From Coptis chinensis (Eukaryota > Streptophyta > Magnoliopsida > Ranunculales > Ranunculaceae), in assembly GCA_015680905.1 (NCBI GenBank), contig CM027382.1:5146001-5210000 (forward strand): a stretch of DNA of 64,000 nt, read 5' to 3'. Below, piece by piece: positions 26,549 to 38,135 of this stretch. The notes under the pieces were generated by a model that was not told the origin of the DNA, made no database searches, and saw nothing but the letters and a program-made list of their open reading frames with translations. Numbering within the stretch: position 1 is the stretch's first letter; every line of letters begins with the position of its first letter. Made by a program: the position numbers and the translations under genes.

Positions 26549-26907
26549 TCATAGAAGACCGATAATGGTATCATCGCTAAGATCGTATTTCTCTTGGAGA
26601 GTGAGCAATGCATCGACAAAGTGTTTCTTAGCACCCCACTCTTTTCATGGGCAAGTGTGTGTTCTTCCATAATGGCTCTGGTAAGACGTCCCTACGTGCC
26701 CCATGCTTGGCAAATCCTCCTCCTCCAATGAAACATCCAACGGAGCCATGGAATGTGTTCAGCCATTGCAAGCGATGCACCAAGCTTTAACCCATTGGCT
26801 ACAATTGCCTTGAACTCCACTCCTTGTTCATCCATGACGCCTTCTGAATTAACAAAGTGCTTACCAAAGGCAAGCCTTGTTATGTTGATGAATGTTACTA
26901 TACTCAA
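26549..26907 (-). pseudogene. CYP98A (p-coumaroyl ester 3'-hydroxylase) fragment
   Basis: The minus-strand reading [20 protein letters not shown], then [20 protein letters not shown] and IPWLRWMF, followed by [17 protein letters not shown] and [20 protein letters not shown], matches the middle of CYP98A, the lignin-pathway P450. It covers roughly residues 180-290 of about 510. Between RWMF and GRLTRAI the frame is disturbed by what look like three single-base losses (two C, one T). Further small losses follow after HEKSG, and the expected Trp after IIGLL is a stop. No I-helix, ExxR or heme-binding region is present. It lies left of, and possibly inside, the outer Helitron A whose 5' end is at 27295-27370. 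Confidence 0.85.
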
Positions 26908-26910
26908 GTA

Positions 26911-27294
26911 ATTTCAAAGAAGTTCAAGCAAGAAAAGGCCGAGAGAGAAATCAATAATACCAACACTAATACTAATGGTTCAGACTACAAATAGTTGAGC
27001 GTTTGAATATTGAAGCATTAGAAAATACCTTACAGAGTTACAGGAAACATTGGTCTGATCTCTTTGTAAGCATAGAAGTGTCTGATTCTTTGTCCTTTGT
27101 TGGGGTCGCTATTCATGTGAGTTTCTCGTTTCCAAAAATAGTTTATTTCCTAAAAAAATACGTATAGATTTCTCCTTTTCCAAAAAGAGTTTAATTCCTA
27201 AAAGATAGGTAACTACCTAAGATATAGGAAAACTTCTTATTTAGTTATCCTGATTTTCCGAACTTCTTATTTAGTTGTCCTGATTTTTCGTAAC
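26911..27294. other. No recognised gene; small duplicated block
   Basis: Contains two 30-bp direct copies of AACTTCTTATTTAGTT-TCCTGATTTT near 27230-27292 and a repeated TCCAAAAA-AGTTTA(A/T)TTCCTAAAA motif near 27135-27205. It probably belongs to the outer Helitron A. There is no coding content that I recognise. Confidence 0.35.
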
Positions 27295-27370
27295 AACCCA
27301 GGATACTTAATCCCCCTGGGTACGTGGACAGCCTCAGAGAGCTTCAAAAAGAACTACTATTATATATATA
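27295..27370 (-). mobile_element. 5'-terminal part of an outer Helitron (A), interrupted
   Basis: The sequence CCCCTGGGTACGTGGACAGC to CTTCAAAAAGAACTACTATT followed by TATATATATA is the reverse of a Helitron 5' end. Near-identical 5' ends occur at 38630-38697 and 39500-39564. Here the last bases (TATAAAGA, followed by T) are missing, and the other Helitron's CTAG end begins at 27371. Those missing bases sit at 39565-39572, just past the far end of the inserted element. Helitron A therefore continues left from here; its own 3' end was not found. Confidence 0.65.
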
Positions 27371-27401
27371 CTAGTTTTCAAACCCGTTCTATGAACGGGT
27401 G
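27371..27401 (-). other. Helitron 3' terminus with hairpin
   Basis: On the minus strand it reads ACCCGTTCATAGAACGGGT, then TTGAAAA and CTAG, followed by host T. The stem is 8 bp with a 3-base loop and the spacer is 7 bases, typical of Helitron terminators. The same design, slightly altered, stands at 51993 and 57992. Confidence 0.85.
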
Positions 27402-27439
27402 CCGTTATATTAAATTATTATGAAAATTATAATACCTAT

Positions 27440-27700
27440 GTGGAGCTATGAGGTATAAATATTATATTGGTTTTTACTTTATTTTTTGTGTGTTGTTCTT
27501 TGTCTTTTCCAATTCGGTTGTGTAACTGTTATCCACATATTCTATGTAGAGCTATGAGATATGCATGTTATATTTTCTTTTACTTAATTTTTTATGCGGA
27601 TGGTTCTTTATCTTCTCAAGTTCGGTTGTGTAACTGTTATCCACATGTTATATGTAGAGCTATGAGATATGAATATTATATTGGGTTTCACAATATTTTT
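27440..27700. repeat. Subterminal direct repeats of Helitron X
   Basis: Two and a half copies of a unit of about 130 bp: TCGGTTGTGTAACTGTTATC then CACAT, TATGTAGAGCTATGAGATAT and a T-rich tail. The motif GCTATGAGATATG(A)A-ATTATATT is shared with the 3' regions of the Helitrons at 52 kb and 58 kb, so they are relatives. The open reading frame through the repeats (27467-27730, plus) is a by-product. Confidence 0.7.
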
Positions 27701-28069
27701 GATGTGTTTCCTATGAATATCATTAATTAGTATATCTCGCTGTCACGTAATATTGCTTCAATCTAGTTATTAGATAATGATACTTGGCTACACTATGAAT
27801 AAATTATGATTGAGCATTTAGTAATGGTTTCTTGCTTTCTAGGAAAAAAGTGTTAATCTTTTCAAGTTTACATCCATTATCAGCTATATTTTGTTTGTTT
27901 ATTTATGTAAATCAATTGGGAAATAATTGATTATGGACAGAGTAGAGGTGTCAATGATAGGTGGCCGAAAACTGTAAGATTTGAGGAGAAAGGTTATTCT
28001 GGGTTGCATTATCCCACAACTCTTTCGTTGTACATAGAACTTGTTGTTGATTGGAAATGATGTTATTTT

Positions 28070-28558
28070 TCAGTTTTTTAATGTAAATGGTGTAAATTTA
28101 TAAAATTTTGTAATGGCTGAAAAGTAAGAGCAAAAGCGGCAATGCGCACGTAAAAATGTTATCAATGCATCTCTGTTGCTATTTCTGATTATGTATGATC
28201 TGACTCTATGGTAGAGTCTTTCGTGTATAACAAATGATATTGGACCACGCCCATGCAATACACATGTCTGGATTAACACCAAGACTTGTAAAAGCATTAC
28301 ACGCATTGTATGGCCGAATGTGCTCACGAAATGACCTCGCATTGGCATTAGATCCTTCATACAATGATTTAAAGGTAGGGGGCAGTTCAGAAAGCAAAGG
28401 CAATTTGATCTTTCCTTGTAAACAAAGACATCCCAAATAGAGGTCTGTTTTGGTTGACTTTGATAGTTGTTCATCTTTCCAATGTAGGGCGTAACGAAAT
28501 CCACATTGCACATCCATTCAACCAAGATAATGTTTTCCTTTCTATGGAGTAGGCACAT
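28070..28558 (-). pseudogene. Relic of Helitron Rep/helicase-like N-terminal region
   Basis: Two overlapping minus-strand frames together show the conserved start of plant Helitron proteins. One reads LPLLSELPPTFKSLYEG and SFREHIRPYNACNAFTSLGV. The other reads GRGPISFVIHERLYHRV, corresponding to the family's RGPYTFRIxGxLYHRIGSL stretch. The frame change falls between them, near ASLGVN. The Rep nuclease motifs and the helicase domain do not follow, so only this N-terminal piece survives. It reads in the same orientation as Helitron X and lies about 0.7 kb from its 3' end, which supports the Helitron call independently of the termini. Confidence 0.75.
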
Positions 28559-28609
28559 CTACATCCATTGGAGAGGTGAATACTCATTGCATACGATTCT
28601 TTTTTTCTT

Positions 28610-29700
28610 GGCGAAGCGTTGAGCCAATTGTTGCCGAAAGTAGGTACTAACCCTCGTGAGATAGTATGTTGAGAAAGAGTTGAAGAAGTAGACTTCTGAG
28701 AAACATTGTAAACATTTATGTTGTTATTTCTTTTCCTTCCTGAATGCTAATAGAGAAATTAAGTGTCAAAAATTGATTTAAACAAACATATACTTTACAA
28801 TATAAGGAATAAGATGAAGAATATTTCTTTTAGAAAAAAAAAAAAAAAAAAAAAAAAAATGCTAATATTAATACATGCATATGAAAATTGTCAAAAACTG
28901 CTTTAAACATTATTAATAGTTTAACCAACAACTTACAAATGAGATAACTACAAAAACAAACATAGAATATGAAATCTTTGTTTCACAATATATAGAATAA
29001 GAATTCGCAATGCATCTTCGTAGTATTATAAAATTGATAGCATGACATGTCCAGTAGCAATTACCTCTCAATTATTAATACATGATGGTTAATATTCCAT
29101 GAATTAGATGAAAAATTCTTCATACTATGGTAGAAAGAAACAATTATTTTATAGCTTAGTTTACGAAGATATCAATTTTTTTACTTTTTCGACTGTAGAG
29201 GCTAACAAAAGTACAGAAGAAGTGGATGATTAAAAAAAAAGATACCTCAATATTCTCAAAGATTTTGAACGCTTTGCTCCCAAAGTCTTGCTCTATGAAT
29301 TTCTACTTCCGTTTGGTGTACTAATCCTTATGAGATGGAATGTTGAGAAAGAGTCAAGAAGTTGAATTAGAAAACATTGTAATCGTTTATGTTGTTATTT
29401 CTTTTCCTTCCGAATGCTAATAATAATACATTCGCCTAAAAAAGTAACAAAAATTGATTTAAACAAACAATATAAGGAATAAGATAAATAATATAAAAAA
29501 AATAACAACTCATAATAAGTTTGTTACTTTTTAGGGAGATGGATGCTAACAAAAGTACGTAAGAACCGGAGAAGTTGTGCTATGAGTAAAAAAAATATAC
29601 CTCAATATTCTCAAAGATTTTGAGCACATAATTGCTCCCGTCTTGCTCTATGAATTTCTACTTATGTTTGTTGTTCCATGATGATTATACCTTTAACTTA
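28610..29700. repeat. Internal direct repeats of Helitron X
   Basis: Two kinds of block recur in the same direction. GTTGAGAAAGAGT to TTGTTATTTCTTTTCCTTCC is found near 28667-28752 and 29341-29420. ACCTCAATATTCTCAAAGAT to TTGCTCTATGAATTTCTACT is found near 29240-29315 and 29600-29670. A run of about 27 A follows at 28834. No coding content was recognised. Confidence 0.6.
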
Positions 29701-31740
29701 AAAAATAAATGGTAATCGTACCTCAATTGATTAAAGAGATGCAGCGAAGAGAAGTTAGAAAATTATTGCTATTCACCTATTGCTTCAAAATTACTTGCTC
29801 TTTCGACCACAATGTGGTTGAGTTATCTTGTCTAATTATCTATGATTAAAGAACCACTATAATCAATCGAGAACAAAGAGGGTACCTGTTTTCTCCATTG
29901 TTTGAAGACGGCTACTGAAAAAGAGTTGAACTTGGAGTGCTTTTATGGGAGTGCCTCTCTTTTACATATTCGTGAAAGTAAAAATAGGGGTGAAGTGAGT
30001 GAGATGGCTTTAAACAACTGAATAAAACTTGAAAAGCAAGCTTTAAGTTTGTGATAGAAATCTCAAAGTAAAAAAAAAAACTTTGAAGAGGCCTAACTTC
30101 ATTCTGTAAGGAAACCAACATGAATATTTTGTGCCATGGCACTTACCTTATGACCATGCTGAAATCACTGGCCTCACTGTGTTGATAAACTTGGCTTGAG
30201 GTTTTATAAGGAATGGTGAATTTATAAGTAAGGGCGGGAATAATTTGATGCATTCTAGGCAAGTGTTACCTCCTTGTACATTCTAAACACAGTTTTATGT
30301 GGTTCAATATACTTTACGTCTATCTTTATGTTTGTCTATGGAGCAAAGAAGTATGCATATATTACTTGGTGTCATTTGCCAACAGGGCATAATTTTGTAC
30401 TTTGGAGCAGCATTACTATTTTCCTTTCTATATTGGTACTCGATGTTTAAATTTTTTTTTTCGGTTTATTTCGTTTATTTCATTTGTCATTGGTTTTTAA
30501 GTCTAACAAATGGTGGGTTGTTTGAATTATTAGGATTTACAACTATCTTAACTTTGATGTATAAATTTGCACTTATTAGAAGTTCTGATACATCAGTAGA
30601 TTTAAATAGTAGGTTAAAATGTTAAATAAGTGGGTCGGTGTAAATTTACTGCTTTGAAAATAAGACATATTGTAAACATTTGTCTAAATATGATTTTATG
30701 ATGTTTGAAGTTTGTTTCGGTTAAAGTGTAGAAGTTCTTTCATCATCATTCCTTACACCTCCAGCCACAAACCCATTTTCCCTAAACTCCTAGTTGTCGC
30801 CCTCTATTCTTTTGTTTTCATATTCATTGTAGTCTTACTTATCTACTACCGTAGACGCCATGGATGGGTAAGTTTCTTTAGTCAAATATTGTTTTAGTCT
30901 AATTGCTTAAGATACTTAAGAGACAAAATGGACTGAGTTGTATATGTGCATGTGTTGGGGACTTGGGTGTTATCTTTATCCTAATTTATGTTTTGGCTGA
31001 ATTGAATATTTTATGTTTGATTTGACAAGTTTAGTAGTGGACCTGCATCAGTAGTAATATTCCAGATTATGGATTTGGAATGAGAAATACTAACTGCTGT
31101 TTTGTTAGTTTTAAAAAGTTGTTGTTAGTTTTTATGTTTTTGGAGGGCATTTTTTTTATGTTTTGAAATGTAATATGTCTTGATACTTTGCAAGTTTGAA
31201 AAAAACTTATACCATGGCATATGCTTATATTATTGGATATAGCTTGGCTACTGGTAAAGTATATGGGAAATGGTTTGCTCACGATCTTTGAAGACGAAAC
31301 AAATAAAAGAGCACTATTCTTGATCTTTAGGCATTCTTTTAGGCCCATATATATTTCTAAATATGTGTTTTTTTTTTTTAGTTATTGGGAGATGATGTTC
31401 GGAATCCTCAAGATTTAATTTTTCATTGCTTCCTCCAATAAATTTGGATTAATGTCCGTCTATTTTTAGGTTTATTCGTTTCAGGCATGAACTTCAGTGA
31501 AATTAGAAGACTTCTTTTGTAATGGTATAGTTCGAATAGCACATTAACTACGAATATATTTCAAAACAACATTATTTTTCTACAAATGAAGTAAATAAAT
31601 GAAATTAATGCATATCTAAAGTTTAAAATAAGCGTTTAACAGAAAAAAAAATACTATGTGACCAACATAATAAAATTTTGGTATTCAAGTACTAATCCTC
31701 ATGGTTTTCTTTTCTTTATTATGGAACTCTCCATTCCCTT
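29701..31740. other. Helitron X interior, no recognised gene
   Basis: Open frames on both strands (29912-30142 minus, 30299-30625 plus) have low-complexity, Phe/Leu-rich products and no family resemblance. Nothing in this stretch is supported as a gene. Confidence 0.35.
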
Positions 31741-31747
31741 CATTCCT

Positions 31748-32181
31748 TTAATTTTTTTCTTCGAGATAATATATTTTATCTTTGTTGTGTTTATCATCAA
31801 CCAAACAATCTAGCATAATATTTTTGAGGATGTCGAGTTGATTCTGTTTCTCTTCAACTTCTATTCTTTTCTTCATAAGTTCTTTGAAATTGAAGTCTTC
31901 AATTTCCATATCACGTTCATCCTTTATAAACTGTATTGCGTGAAAAGTCAAATCCTCTCGCTTTTGCAAATGTAATATGTGGTGCTTCCATCAATTTCTT
32001 TAACTATGATGTCTTCATTGTTAAAGAATAAGTCTTTCGGTACCTTTAATGTTACAGTGCTTTTGAATCGTCCGCTCTCTAATTTTGTGTTGTAGACCGG
32101 ATCTTGTTGTATGTTAAGTCCTGCTTCTAGAATTTCCTTTAGATTTTTTTTTTTTTTACATAAGCTGCATGTAATTTTCAT
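31748..32181 (-). pseudogene. Unrecognised captured coding piece, possibly dsRNA-binding-like
   Basis: Two minus-strand frames overlapping by 22 bases read like one protein with a shift. The first has PVYNTKLESGRFKSTVTLK and KEIDGSTTYYICK. The second is charged and coiled-coil-like: DFNFKELMKKRIEVEEKQNQ, then LDILKNIMLDCLVDDKH. The stretch YNTKLESGRFKSTVTL weakly recalls a double-stranded-RNA-binding fold of the HYL1/DRB kind, but I would not assign it on this basis. It lies inside Helitron X in the element's own orientation. Confidence 0.3.
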
Positions 32182-32199
32182 ACGCCATTATCTGCAATA

Positions 32200-33780
32200 G
32201 ACATAATAAAATGAAGTCAATAAATAATTGAAAATAATGGAGAAAAGGAAGAAAATAGGCTACTTGGTTTTTCGATATGTGTAGTTCAATTGTTTTTTTT
32301 TTAGGTTAATAGATTATGTTTTACTAAGTGATTGAAAGTTCACTTTTCGTAAGGTTCTAGTTTTGTATATATATCTTATATTTTGATATTTTGGAACAGC
32401 GAGCTTCTCCTTTTTTGCAGCCTCCACTCTATTAGGACCCAAGATTATGACACGTGTTGGGTAATTTGAAATGTGGATTTTGAGTTTTATGGTGTGGGCA
32501 CGTGTAAAACGTGAGTGGTAGTTGTGACATTTTGAAAGAGCATAACACCATACACACCACAATAGACGGTCAAACTTGGTAAATGATGGTTAACTAACGA
32601 TAGGGTTAGCTAAAGCTAAAAAATGTAAAAATGTGGGTCTAACGCAAATACCCATATTATTGGGACGACCTAAAGCTAAATCACCTTATTTTAAATTAGA
32701 TTTTTTTTTAATTAGGTAGAAGTTTTTGGGTTTTAGAAACCTCTAAGTTTACTATTACTGTTGGGCCTAGGACCATCAAATTTGGTAACATATGTTTTAA
32801 GCGGGTATTGTATTTCAAATTCTATTCAAATTTGACCTGCTACACTACACAGCCACTCGATTACTTGAAATCGATAAAAACTTGAGACCAAAGAAATCCT
32901 ATCAATGAAAATTCATTCTCTATTTTTTGAAACTTCACGACTCTTTAAGTTTCAACATTCATGGCGTTTCAAGCTTAAGCTAATGTATCGTTTCCGTCTC
33001 CATTTGTTCGACATTCTATAATTCTCCATTGAAATTCAATTTTGAGAGGAAAAAGCCCACACTGAATTCTAAAGCGAAAAAAGAAGACAAAGAGGTATTG
33101 GTTTTCACTTATTTTCATTATTACTGCTGTTGAAACTGAAATTGCTATTGTCCAGTTCCTGTCCAGTTGTCCGTCCATCTGTGTAAAAATTGTTCTGTTT
33201 TGAGGCACTTCATGCTTCACGCTCGAACATGCTTGAAGAAACGGAAAAAGGGGCTGAGATTAAGGCATGTTTTGTCGCAGGCTCGTTAATTGACTGTCTC
33301 TTTGGAAGGAGTAGGCACGGAGTTGACTATTTAAGATAAGGTGCTTGTACCTTTTTTTACTTTTGTTTGTGTTCCCCACCCCCTGCAAATGCCAGTTTTA
33401 TAAATTTCATGGCCTCCACTGAATTTATTAGGAGCACCAACAAACAAAAAAAAGAAGAGGAAAGTAGTATCTTTGAAATAAACTGTACAAAGGGGGAGCA
33501 CCAGTGGAAAAATTAAAATGAGGAAACTAATATTTTATTTCTAGCTCTTCCCAAAAGAACACATATATCAAATTACGCCCGAGAGTTACCGTAATTCCAA
33601 TTTATGGGGTCACAACAGTGTTACTTTTGTTGAAAGATGATTCCATTGGAACAGGCAACTATAGTGTACGGCTCGATACTGGGTCACTGGGTGTAAGGAT
33701 CACCTTTGTGGTAGTCGTCTGGAAGTAGATCCAGGTGGCAGGTTGGCTTCGTATAGGAAAGTTTGAAGCTAATTGGTGAA
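32200..33780. other. Helitron X interior, no recognised gene
   Basis: No recognisable coding sequence. Runs of T near 32290 and 32700 and a TATAT tract near 32365 are the only local features. Confidence 0.3.
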
Positions 33781-33794
33781 TACTGTTTTTTTCA

Positions 33795-33995
33795 TCAAGA
33801 CAGAATGTACGCCCCCTGTAAGCTTTTTAGCTTAACCCACTCAAACTGAATGTGATTCAGCTTAAATACTTCGAATTCAATAGTGAAGTAGTTCTGACTC
33901 ATCATCTGCGCTGGTAAGTAACTTCCACCTTGCAATCTAGTGGAGTCCCCGTTTTTGTCAAGACATGAAATAGGCCAATCTTCTATGTCCACCAT
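33795..33995 (-). pseudogene. Short coding-like piece, weakly F-box/DUF295-like
   Basis: The minus frame contains EFEVFKLNHIQFEWVKLKSL, a pattern similar to the FxVFKLDxxxxxWVxVxSLGD stretch of plant F-box proteins with a DUF295 region. Upstream residues GGSYLPAQ are compatible, but the block is short and the usual following motif is absent. Treat it as a possible captured fragment only. Confidence 0.25.
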
Positions 33996-34599
33996 AGATT
34001 GCCCGAGTATAGTGTGAAAAAGAATTCTTTGTTGTGTGTGTATTTTTTGTGTTCCTCCATTAGAAAGTATAGTAGAGATGTGCTTCTTTGACCATGAGGT
34101 GGATTAACTTGTCATCTTAGTATTTCTGTCGATGATGTGCACTTATAATGAGGCTTTCCTGTCTGAATACTAAAAGTGAAAAAATTTCATCTGTTGTTCT
34201 GAGCTTCTGATTTTTTTTATATGCAAATGTATATTTAGGTTAAGGAGTGTCTAGGGTTCATTTAGAATTTTAGGAGTTGTGATTGGTAGCTCTTGGAGCC
34301 TGTTACAGTCTAATTTTCACTTAACTACATAATGTACGCAAGCAAATGTTGGCCTAGATTTTCTCTTTGATTCGGTTCTAACCTAAGTCATCGTAATCAA
34401 TATCCTTCAGTGAGCACCAGGGAATGTGAAAGAGTTATCAGAAAGTATATGTGATTCTTTGGTCTATAATCATTTTGTTCCCCATTTTTGTATGTGGCGA
34501 ACTTTTATCCTACCTAACTGCCTTATAAAGATAAAGTTCATTGATTATTTCTGGTGATTGGCTCAGTAATTCTTTGAAATTACTTAGAATTGTTAATTT

Positions 34600-34672
34600 T
34601 AGTATTATTCTTATTCCTATTACTATTTGTATTTTTATTGTTATTGTTGTTGTTGGTTGTTGTTGTTGTCGT
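34600..34672 (+). repeat. ATT/GTT trinucleotide tract
   Basis: Imperfect run of TATT, ATTGTT and GTTGTT triplets. It creates poly-Asn and poly-Thr frames on the minus strand and poly-Val/Cys frames on the plus strand, which are not genes. Confidence 0.8.
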
Positions 34673-35551
34673 CATTTGAATAGGCTGTCTTGTGTTCCAT
34701 TCCACCAATGTGCTATTTGTTTGGTTAGACTTCCCTCGAAGTTTTCTAGAGGCCCGACACGATATATCGATGTTCTCTATTTTCATTGCTTTGCTTTGAT
34801 TGAAAAAAAAAAAAAAGAAAAGAAATATTTTGCACAACATTGAGTTTGTTGTTGGAGAGCAGAAAAGGTATGAATTGATGGAAACCGGGAAATAGATTTG
34901 AGGTAAAATTTAACATTAGAAACATCCTTTTCGAAGATGAGGCTCCTTGTTAGATATTATACTTCAAGGGTTTAGCCTAGTCTATGCTTACGGTCCTATG
35001 GCAGCGGTTGTGATCTTGTTCAGGGTGATAAGGTTTGATGGTTTCATATTCATTTGGTTGGGATAATGGTTTGGTGGTAGTATAGTGCATCTGGTTTAGT
35101 GGTATTAGCTAGTGTGGTTGTAAGTGCGACCTTATTTTCTCTATTAGCAATGAGTTCTGATTGTGCCATTGTAAAAAAAGGGAACAAAAATCTAAAGCTT
35201 GAGAATACAATATGTGAAAAAGGCAATTGAATAAAAAAGACGGGGGTTTAAACAATGATTAGGTAAAGTAGGTCGACACGACTTGAATGATTGCTAATGA
35301 AAGGGTGCAGTAGTTTATTCATTGATGCTACTTAGAGTTAATATTGTGTTTTTGTTTATTTTTTTGATCCTTAATAGTTACTAAATTAATATTGTCACAC
35401 AAATATTACAACAGTTCTTGGGAAGTTAGCTAGAAGCTAACAACCTAAGACCAAGTATCCCAGTCCCAACTCTCAAGGTACCAAATCAGAACCAAAAGAG
35501 ACGAAAAAAATGCAATAGTAGCACAGGAATAAGGGCGAAATACAACATGGT

Positions 35552-36276
35552 ATGTAACAAAGGGCTTCAGGCTATGGCTGCAACATGCAGTGACCTACGT
35601 GAACTTCGGGTCTTTCCAGCTTTTGCCCGGGAGGACAGTGATTCCCCAGTCTCATAAGTGGGCCTTGTTGCCATTTCTAAAGGCTGTAAGAAGTTGTGTT
35701 CAATTCTACATTTTTGCAATAAAATGACCAATGCAGCTGTTGTGGCCATGTCAAAGAACTATCCAGATCTTGTGGTTTTCCGTCTTTGTATAATGGGGCG
35801 ACACCTACCAAACCATCTGACAGGTGAACCCATGGATATGGGCTTTGGTGCTATTGTAATGAACTGTAAGAAGCTCAGAAGGTTAGCAATATCTGCTTTG
35901 CTCACCGATAAGGCCTTCTATTACATTGGACAGTATGGGAAGTTAGTTCGCATTAATCGGTTGCTTTTTTGAGACACCGACGTGGCACTAACTTATGTGC
36001 TTCCGAGGGATGCCCTGAATTGCGAAGCTTGAGATTAGAGATTGCCCTTTTGAGTATGCAGTCTCGCTCTTCTTGGTTTGCACCATTTTCATAACATGAG
36101 GTTCCTGTGGATGTCTTTTTGTAGATTGATTGTTGGAGGTTGCTCGAAGACGACAGCAAACACGTGAATTACCGAAGATTGAAGAGGATTTTGGCCAAAC
36201 AGTTGAGAAGTTATACATGTATCGATCTCTTGATAGATGGTGGAGTGATGCACCAAACTTTGTGACAATCTTGTAG
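35552..36276 (+). pseudogene. AFB4/5-type auxin receptor, C-terminal fragment
   Basis: The reading [19 protein letters not shown], then [76 protein letters not shown] and [18 protein letters not shown] is the C-terminal leucine-rich repeat part of an AFB4/5-class F-box auxin receptor. MGRH-P-H-TGEPMD is the class-specific wording. Later pieces, in shifted frames, read EGCPELRSLRL, LHHFHNMRFLWMS and finally LYMYRSLDRWWSDAPNFVTI with the native stop at 36274-36276. A stop replaces the residue before VGLVAIS, and at least three frame changes follow. The F-box and the first repeats are missing. It lies inside Helitron X in the opposite orientation to the element's own Rep relic. Confidence 0.9.
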
Positions 36277-36691
36277 ACTTGCGTTTTAACAGAAGGGAGA
36301 GCACATTGCTTGTTTGTTTATATCACAGCTCAGGAGCAAATTCCGGAGGGATTTGAATAGTGGGTATTTTTTAAAATCCACATGAGATGCTGGTTCCTGC
36401 AGACATAATAGCCTTCTATTTTCTTGGCTTGGGCTGTTGGAATGGCATTAGGACGAACCATGTTGAGAATGCTGCATGTTTTACCATCTGGCCTTCCAAA
36501 AGTTTGTTAAAGAAAAAATTGATGTGGCTTATGGTTGTTTGAATGAAATTGGTTGGCTCACCCCACTATAATCATACTGTTTCAGATATTTCTCTTGTAG
36601 AGTTTCTTGTAGTCTAATGTCTGTGCAAAGGAATAATCATATTTGTGCTCTTTGGTTTGTTGAACTGTTCTTGTTTCATTTGCTTCTCTAG

Positions 36692-36906
36692 GAGCAAGTG
36701 CTGTTTTGGGATTCTTCGCTTCGGCTTGCAGTCTGCCCTTTGATTACGTTAAAAGTCAAATACAAAAGATGCAGCCAAATGCAACTGGAAAGTACTCTTA
36801 CAGCGGCTCTTTGGACTGTGTCCTTAAAACTTGGAAAGTAGGAGGAGCCTTAAAATTTTACACTGAATTTCCTTTTTATTGTGTTAAGATTGCTCATTAT
36901 GTCAAG
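36692..36906 (+). pseudogene. Mitochondrial dicarboxylate/tricarboxylate carrier exon
   Basis: An exon bounded by an acceptor (TTGCTTCTCTAG) and a donor (AAG/GTAAGC) encodes GASAVLGFFASACSLPFDYV, KSQIQKMQPNATGKYSYSGS, LDCVLKTWKVGGALKFYTEF and PFYCVKIAHYVK. PFDYVK-QIQKM matches the third mitochondrial-carrier signature (PxDxxKxxxQ) of the plant DTC, which exchanges dicarboxylates and tricarboxylates across the inner membrane. Only this part, near the C-terminus, is present. It follows the AFB fragment by about 0.4 kb in the same orientation and is a captured fragment within Helitron X. Confidence 0.85.
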
Positions 36907-37263
36907 GTAAGCTCTTCCTCATAGTATTTAAAGGTCATATAGGATTCTTTGTTGCCAAAAGGATTTCTTTATGATATTCTCCTTTCTCAAAAATTCATTC
37001 CGACTTAACATCGTCCCTATATCGCCAGTAAGTGCTTTTTATTTTTTCTCTTCACATATGTTAAATTTGTTTTTCATTTATAGCTGTGGAAATTAAGATT
37101 ACAGGACTTCATATTCAATTGTGGTGGACTATCAGTAGCATTTGTTTTTGTGACGTACTGGGATTCTGACTGCATGTCCTCCATCTTTAGCAGCTAATAT
37201 GTTTATTTCTTTTATTCTAACCCTTTTTCATTGAGCTCGGTCTGACATCATGATTTTACTCAG

Positions 37264-37361
37264 GGTACAAAAGCTGAAAGGGCAATTCAGAAATCTCTAT
37301 GTGATTATCGTGCGCGCCCGACCACAGAGCAAAATGATTCCTTTGTTCGTTCTTATTTCAA
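37264..37361 (+). pseudogene. Captured exon of unknown gene
   Basis: A 98-bp block framed by an acceptor (TTTTACTCAG) and a donor (GTGAGT) encodes GTKAERAIQKSLCDYRARP, then TTEQNDSFVRSYF. The protein-like composition and good splice sites suggest a real exon from a host gene, but I do not recognise it. A minus-strand frame just right of it (37493-37759, ending SLKPLRCYSRGVLKEI...LLGALFV) may be another captured piece in the reverse direction; it is also unrecognised. Confidence 0.45.
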
Positions 37362-38135
37362 GTGAGTTGCCAATCATCTGTGATCAAACTGGTTTTTACA
37401 TGACAAAATTCTGTTTTGAGGAACTTGGATATGTTGGTTTGGTAAGGTATGGCATGGAGATTGGCAGGCCAACATTTGTTCCAAATCAAGACTTATCGAT
37501 TCATGACTATTAGTCTCAGAAAACATGGGAAAAAAACAAACAGTGCTCCCAATAGTTCATGCAAATGCTCTAATGATTTCAATGCTTTTTTTTTTGTAAT
37601 TTCCTTCAGCACACCCCTTGAATAACATCTCAATGGTTTTAAGCTCTTGAACCATAACTGACGTTTGAATACCTCCACCAAAGCAACAATGTCTAACATT
37701 TTTAAAATGGTGTCTAATTGCTCAACGATATCCGTATTCTCTTGCAGTTCTTGCCCCATCAGTATTAAGATTTAGACACCCATCAGCTGGTGCTTACCTT
37801 TCGCTTTATTGAGCTTTACCATTAGTTGGTTTGATAGAACACCTAGTTGATGAAAAAATTGTCAGTTTTTTTGACACTGGTTTGTTATCTAGAGCCTGTG
37901 TAAAGCGAAACTTTGTCAAATCCTAGTTAGCCAGAGAGTTATTATTTCTGATATACAGCCCTGGGTGCAGATTTTTGTTTTACTTTTAGATAAGTTCAGT
38001 TGGTTACAAATTGACTTTTCTACCACTTTAGTTAGAGTATGTATTCAAGTATGTTATATTGCTTATAGATTTTCATTCATATGCTACCTTATTTGAGTTT
38101 GGATTGTGGCTTACTGTTAGTTTCTATAAATGCAG

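Noticed and set aside
27467-27730. Plus-strand 87-codon open frame with internal protein repeat
   Set aside because: It follows the 130-bp DNA repeats of the Helitron 3' region; the repeat explains the open frame.
34541-34843. Plus- and minus-strand open frames of about 90-100 codons
   Set aside because: Both arise from the ATT/GTT triplet tract and an A run. The products are poly-Asn/Thr or hydrophobic low complexity.
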